A stretch of 64,000 nucleotides of DNA. Source: Paralichthys olivaceus. Taxonomy: Eukaryota; Chordata; Actinopteri; Pleuronectiformes; Paralichthyidae. This document shows positions 59,665 through 64,000 of the stretch, piece by piece; the stretch's first letter is position 1, and each line of letters starts with the position of its first letter. The position numbers and the translations under genes were made by a program. The stretch is taken from assembly GCF_024713975.1 (NCBI RefSeq), contig NC_091097.1, positions 4,624,361-4,688,360 on the forward strand, written 5' to 3'. The notes beneath the pieces are model-generated. The model was not told the origin of the DNA. It was given only the letters and a program-made list of their open reading frames with translations, and did not search any database.

Positions 59665-61324
59665 TCATAAAAGACAAAAAAATAATTGTACATACACATT
59701 AAATTGAAACTCACAATTACTGAATAATAGCAACAGTTCAGTGTCGTACTTTCCAAGTTATATGTTTTCTCTTTAAAATAAAAATGAACATATTTGAATA
59801 AGTTGAATTTTGACTTCTTTAAGTTGAAATGATTTCATAGGGAAAGTATCTATGAGGAGACAAAGGTTTATCTGGTCTTCCACAGTTGTGAAGATCAAAA
59901 GGGATTTTTTGGCTTTCATCACAGTACAAAAGCACAAAACGTATGTTTGGTTTTATTATAGGTGTTGGGGTTCAAGTACAGTGGTGAACACTCATTTCAA
60001 AACCTCGTCATTACGGCACATCCTTTCATGTGCTGCACTGTTTAACAGCATTATTTGAAATATGTCATTTTCACTGAATAAACATCGCTGTGCCGTCTGA
60101 CTTGTACTAAGTGAGCTGGCTTGTTGTTGTATTCGTAATGAAGGTGCCACGGAGGCTACCTTTGGGCTATTAATGAACCGGTGAAGGTTATTAAAACTAA
60201 TTTTATCATCTGTAATGAAAAATGAGCGACTGGTGTTTGATTTTGTTGGCAAAACTAACAAGGAGAAGTTTGCTTTGATCAGGAAAATATCTGAGGCCTG
60301 TAGGAGAATTTAATCAGCGGCAATGTTTTGGCTTCAGAATATCTGCATAGAGGAAAGAAAAAAAGGAAAGTTGATGAGGTTAAAAGGGGCAGGGAGTAAA
60401 AACAGCAATAAAGCCAGCCCATACCCAAAGAGATCATTAAGTTAATGGATTGCTGGTGGCTAAAAGCATTACAGTGTTGGGTAAAGATCTGCGGACAGCC
60501 AAGGCCGAGGAGCACCACGCTGAGCGACGATGCTGAGAGCTGAGGGTCGGCTCACAAGTGACGAAGGGCATTAGCAGCCCTGCATCCTCCAGTCTGCAGC
60601 TGGTATTAGCAGGCACCGAGCGCCCTGTCAACACATAGTGTATTACTCCACACGCAAATCATCTGACTGGCGTCAACACCAGCGTGAGCCTGTGCTGAGG
60701 CAGGATGAACTGAGGGGAGAGAAACTTTGAGAGGAATAATTCATGTTTCGCAGATGTGATAAGAAACATTTGGGATTGAAAAAATAATCATAGAAAGGAT
60801 ATTAAAGGGTTTACTGTGAGCTGAAAGCATCAGAAATACACTTACTTAAAATCAAGTTGAAATATAGCAGAATCAACGTTATAAGAAACTATTATCTGAT
60901 ATATTTTCCAGAGCAGCTGTTAACAGACTCTAATCCTTCTGGGAGCTTTAACGCCCCAGGATGACACACAAAACCTGAAATAGGCGGATAACCACAGAGC
61001 TTGTCGACTGTGCAGCCCGGACCGTTGTGAGCTTTATGCAACAGGACAAACGGTATCATGTAAAAGACAAGAGGATCACTGCTGAAGGATCCAACACGCA
61101 CATACATCAAAAGGCTTCTCATTGTGTTTGTTTAAGCCGTATTGTTGCAGATCTTCGCCCGTGTGCGTTTTGCTCTCCGGTGACAAGCACAGGGATTTGT
61201 CTGCTGCATGTGTACGTGCAGGGCTGGCTCTGGGGCTAAGGAGCATCATTATGGACTAAACACAAGTAAAACAAAACACAGGCTTTCTGGTGCCCCACAG
61301 TCTACCCAGCTGAGGCTGAGCGGA

Positions 61325-61341
61325 GGGGGGGGGGGGGGGGG
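61325..61341 (+). repeat. Poly-G tract (17 G)
   Basis: Uninterrupted run of 17 G on the plus strand. Confidence 0.9.
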
Positions 61342-62852
61342 TCTCAGTCAGTGTGAGAGAAGTGGCTATACCTACATGATTAGAGAAAGTGATTCATTGA
61401 AAAGCGTGGTTGTAAATTCCCAGACCGACTGTTGGCTCCGTCATTACAGACTCGTGTTGTTTAGCACACTGTGTTCAAACTCACGGAACTTAATAGTCAG
61501 GAGAAGATCCCAAGGTTTTTCAAAAATATCAAAATGCTGATGATGTCATGCATTTATAAAAAGACATTTATAACATTTGTGTTTTTTAAATGATGCTGCA
61601 GCATTCTAAAAATACAGCTTCATGCAGCTTTTATCACAAGCTGGAACGGAATATGACGCACTGATCTCGAGGGGGGGGGTGTTGAAGAGTTTAAAACGTT
61701 GATCAATATTTGCACAATGAAAGTTAGACACAGTAGAAACGGTTGTATGGTCATAGTGAAGCGAGAAGAAAAAGCCGGTAGGATCCCGATATGTGAAGTA
61801 TTCACTGATGTTTGATGGACACTCAAAGTTAAACTAGCAGTGCTTCAAACATTGACTTACATAACAGTATGAAAGTATGAATATAATGCACAAATTTATA
61901 TGCAAAACAGATGTGTAGTATTTTGCATTATAGTTTTATGTCGTGATCATGCATTAGCTTTATTAGAAGCATTGTAACGTTGCAGCTGGAGGACGTGGAG
62001 CTTCTGTGCAGAATGTCGGTTACTTTAATCAGTGGTGGAAACCAACTAAGTATACTACTCATGTATATTACACGAGGTACTTGTATTTAACATTTTATGC
62101 TTCAACTACATTTATTTGACAGCTGCATTTAGTGGCTGAACCAAAAACACAGAAGTTATAGAGCTGGTTGTACATGTTAATGCGTCAGTATGATAATTCA
62201 ATAACAATATATCACTTAGGGGGGGGGTCTTAATGAGTACTTTTATTTTGATACTGGTGACGCTTTGGTACTTTTATTAAAATTGAAATGCAGGACTATT
62301 TCTATTAATTTCATTATTGTAATACATTTTCTTCCAACACTGATCAAAATCAATAATATTGTTTTTTAAGTTCAAGTTTTGGATCTAAAATATTAATCGA
62401 CAAAACAACTTGTTGTAATAAAGCTATTAAATAAATGTTGTGATGAAAAAGTTCTAATTACTTTACCGGAAATGAAGTGTTTATTCATCTGTCCTTCAAT
62501 CAATTACTTTCCTCTATAAGTGTAACTATAGCTGCATTTTTCATGAAACAACCTGGTCGACGTGGGATTCATTACAAAATATTGTTTTCTGCTGCTGCAG
62601 AGATTCAAAGTCACTGATGTGGTGGGTTTCAGAAACGTGGAGCATCAGCCGCTGCTTCCTCCACTGGAGTCATCCTTCTCCTCCGCTCAGCTCCTCCTGG
62701 GCTGCAGATGGAGAGGAGGGGTTGGTGAAGGAGGCAGCTGCTGATTCCCACAGTTGGTGAATCTGCACTGCTTCCTTTTATCAGCTTGTAATGGGTCTAA
62801 TGTATGACTGACAGCCTCACAGTGATAAGATGGGGCTGATTAACTTTGGATA

Positions 62853-62881
62853 GGGGGGGGGGGGGGGGGGGGGGGGGGGGG
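62853..62881 (+). repeat. Poly-G tract (29 G)
   Basis: Uninterrupted run of 29 G, followed by TCACC. The length is likely polymorphic and prone to sequencing error. Confidence 0.9.
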
Positions 62882-63034
62882 TCACCACATGTTGATGTTA
62901 GGTTGTAATAAAACCAGTATCCCAACCAGAAGTTCATCATCAAACTATCTTCTGTCACTATAGTTACAGTGTCGCTCAGACTGGTGATCAAATGAAGGAA
63001 AAAAGAAAAGCATTTAAAATCATTTCAGTGTCGT

Positions 63035-63040
63035 TTTATT
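63035..63040 (-). promoter_or_regulatory. Candidate noggin polyadenylation signal
   Basis: TTTATT on the plus strand, i.e. AATAAA on the minus strand, about 360 bp after the noggin stop. This is a reasonable 3' UTR length. Confidence 0.4.
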
Positions 63041-63399
63041 GTACGAATATAAAGAATAAATAGCAAATTTCATTAATTTACAGGATAAAACAAGTCACAG
63101 ATACACGACTATGTATCAATGATTCCACGTTTAACTCTGAGGTTGATCTGCTTCATCCAAACATGGAAAACAGCATAAGTCCTTACGTGGCTCTACGCGC
63201 CACATCTCCATAAATACAAAATATATAACCAATATTCTCCACAAATAAAGTAGACTCTGGTTACAAATAATACTGACTTTGTACAGGGAGTTATACATAA
63301 CTGCGTGGCAACCGCATATACAGAAAATACATTCCTACACTCGGTGGTGCGTGAGAGGGAAATCACAAAAAGAAATGTTGAGCTTATAATTTATGTCGT

Positions 63400-64000
63400 T
63401 TAGCTGGAACAGGAGCATTTGCAGTCTGTGATGATGGGGTACTGCACCGGTATCCACGCGCACTTCAGCCCCCCCTTCCTCTGCACGCATCTCCACCTCA
63501 GTATCGTCAGGTGGGTCGAGTTCGCGGGTTTGCACACCATCCCCTCCGGCACCGAGCACGACCTCTTGCTGAGGCAGCTGCCCACGCGCACGAACCGGGG
63601 CCAGAACCTGTTCCCCAGGTCGGTCCAGGTGTAGACCACCGGGCAGAACGAGTACGCCCACAGCCACTGCTGCAGCCGCCGCTTCAGTTTCTTACTCGGC
63701 TTCTGCTTCTTGCCGAACTGTACGTCGAAATCCATCGCTCGGATCTCCTTCGGCAGCACCCCGGTGGGCTTTTGGGCGTCCAAGTCGTCGAGCTCCTCGT
63801 TCCCGGTGTATTTGTCTCCCACGGGCGGCGAAACGGACAGAAAGTGGCTGTCAAAGTCCCCCAGGACGCTCTTCAGCTCGGTCTCGTTCAGGTCCCTCTC
63901 CTTGGGGTCGAAGACGGGGTCCGGGTCCTCTTTTAGTTCCACCAGCGGCAGACTGTCGCTCGGGATGGGGCGGAGGAGGTAGTAGTGCTGACAAACCCCG
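63400..64000 (-). CDS. nog2: Noggin (BMP antagonist), noggin-2-like, partial at 5' end
   Basis: An open minus-strand frame runs from the window edge (first full codon at 63999) to TAA at 63402-63400: 199 residues with no intron, as in all vertebrate noggins. It starts [20 protein letters not shown], the clip segment just after the signal peptide, so only the signal peptide and start lie outside. [17 protein letters not shown] (with an NET sequon) and the basic stretch [18 protein letters not shown] (the heparan-sulphate-binding region in noggins) follow. The C-terminal cystine-knot domain has nine Cys ([30 protein letters not shown]). It is secreted and blocks BMP ligands in embryonic patterning and skeletal development. 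The [11 protein letters not shown] and LKEDPDP wording and lack of the long Gly-rich linker point to the noggin-2 paralogue rather than mammalian-type NOG, from memory. Unlike most family members it ends CSCSS instead of CSC. An overlapping plus-strand 141-codon ORF is a shadow. Confidence 0.93.
   Translation of the reverse strand, partial: GVCQHYYLLRPIPSDSLPLVELKEDPDPVFDPKERDLNETELKSVLGDFDSHFLSVSPPVGDKYTGNEELDDLDAQKPTGVLPKEIRAMDFDVQFGKKQKPSKKLKRRLQQWLWAYSFCPVVYTWTDLGNRFWPRFVRVGSCLSKRSCSVPEGMVCKPANSTHLTILRWRCVQRKGGLKCAWIPVQYPIITDCKCSCSS

Larger units (their letters stand above)
59665..63034. other. Intergenic, downstream of noggin
   Basis: Poly-G tracts occur on the plus strand at 61325-61341, about 61671-61679, 62219-62227 and 62853-62881. 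No gene is supported. 60420-60690 is GC-richer and repeat-poor. Confidence 0.45.

Noticed and set aside
63511-63936. 141-codon plus-strand ORF near the window end
   Set aside because: Shadow of the GC-rich noggin coding sequence on the opposite strand.

Overview
This window is vertebrate nuclear DNA, most likely from a percomorph-type teleost fish. Three recognisable developmental or digestive genes with vertebrate exon structure sit in a background dense with short interspersed elements of the kinds common in fish genomes: terminal-inverted-repeat MITEs, a tRNA-derived SINE-like element, hAT and LINE remnants, long CA and TA microsatellites and poly-G tracts. No prokaryotic features, CRISPR arrays or complete RNA genes were seen.

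Layout. (1) Positions 1-6.5 kb hold a recent tandem duplication of an unrecognised gene for an Ala/Glu/Leu-rich heptad-repeat (coiled-coil) protein. Copy 1 shows only its 3' end (2-487). Copy 2 (4366-5721) appears complete, with a TATA box, a nine-codon first exon, a 225-bp intron and a repeat-filled second exon. The copies are about 98% identical by eye at an offset of 5234 bp. (2) Positions 6.2-7.8 kb hold mobile-element debris, including a fold-back element made of 21-bp repeats in inverted arms. (3) Positions 7.8-28 kb have no supported host gene, only interspersed repeats, a LINE 3' fragment and a short hAT-type BED-finger ORF. (4) Positions 28.3-35.2 kb hold a five-exon enpp7 (alkaline sphingomyelinase-type ectoenzyme, 437 aa). 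(5) Positions 33.8-37.05 kb hold an unusual nested set of direct duplications reaching from the last enpp7 intron into the enpp7-cbx2 interval. (6) Positions 37.5-41.8 kb hold a five-exon cbx2 (Polycomb chromobox protein, 527 aa). (7) Positions 42-63 kb are about 21 kb of gene-free DNA with repeats, a strong hairpin, a CTCF-like motif and poly-G tracts. (8) Positions 63.4-64 kb hold, on the minus strand, the 3' part of an intronless noggin gene that looks like the noggin-2 type. It is cut by the window end.

How they relate. enpp7 and cbx2 are neighbours in the same orientation, as at human 17q25.3. The expected next neighbours (cbx8, cbx4) are absent and noggin follows instead, which suggests rearrangement or paralogue loss after the teleost genome duplication. 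The genes do not form a functional pathway: one is a gut lipid hydrolase, one a chromatin repressor and one a BMP antagonist. The most novel item is the tandem coiled-coil gene. Its C-terminal tail appears to be the same DNA repeat read one nucleotide out of frame, which turns an Ala/Glu helix into a Leu/Trp/Lys amphipathic helix.
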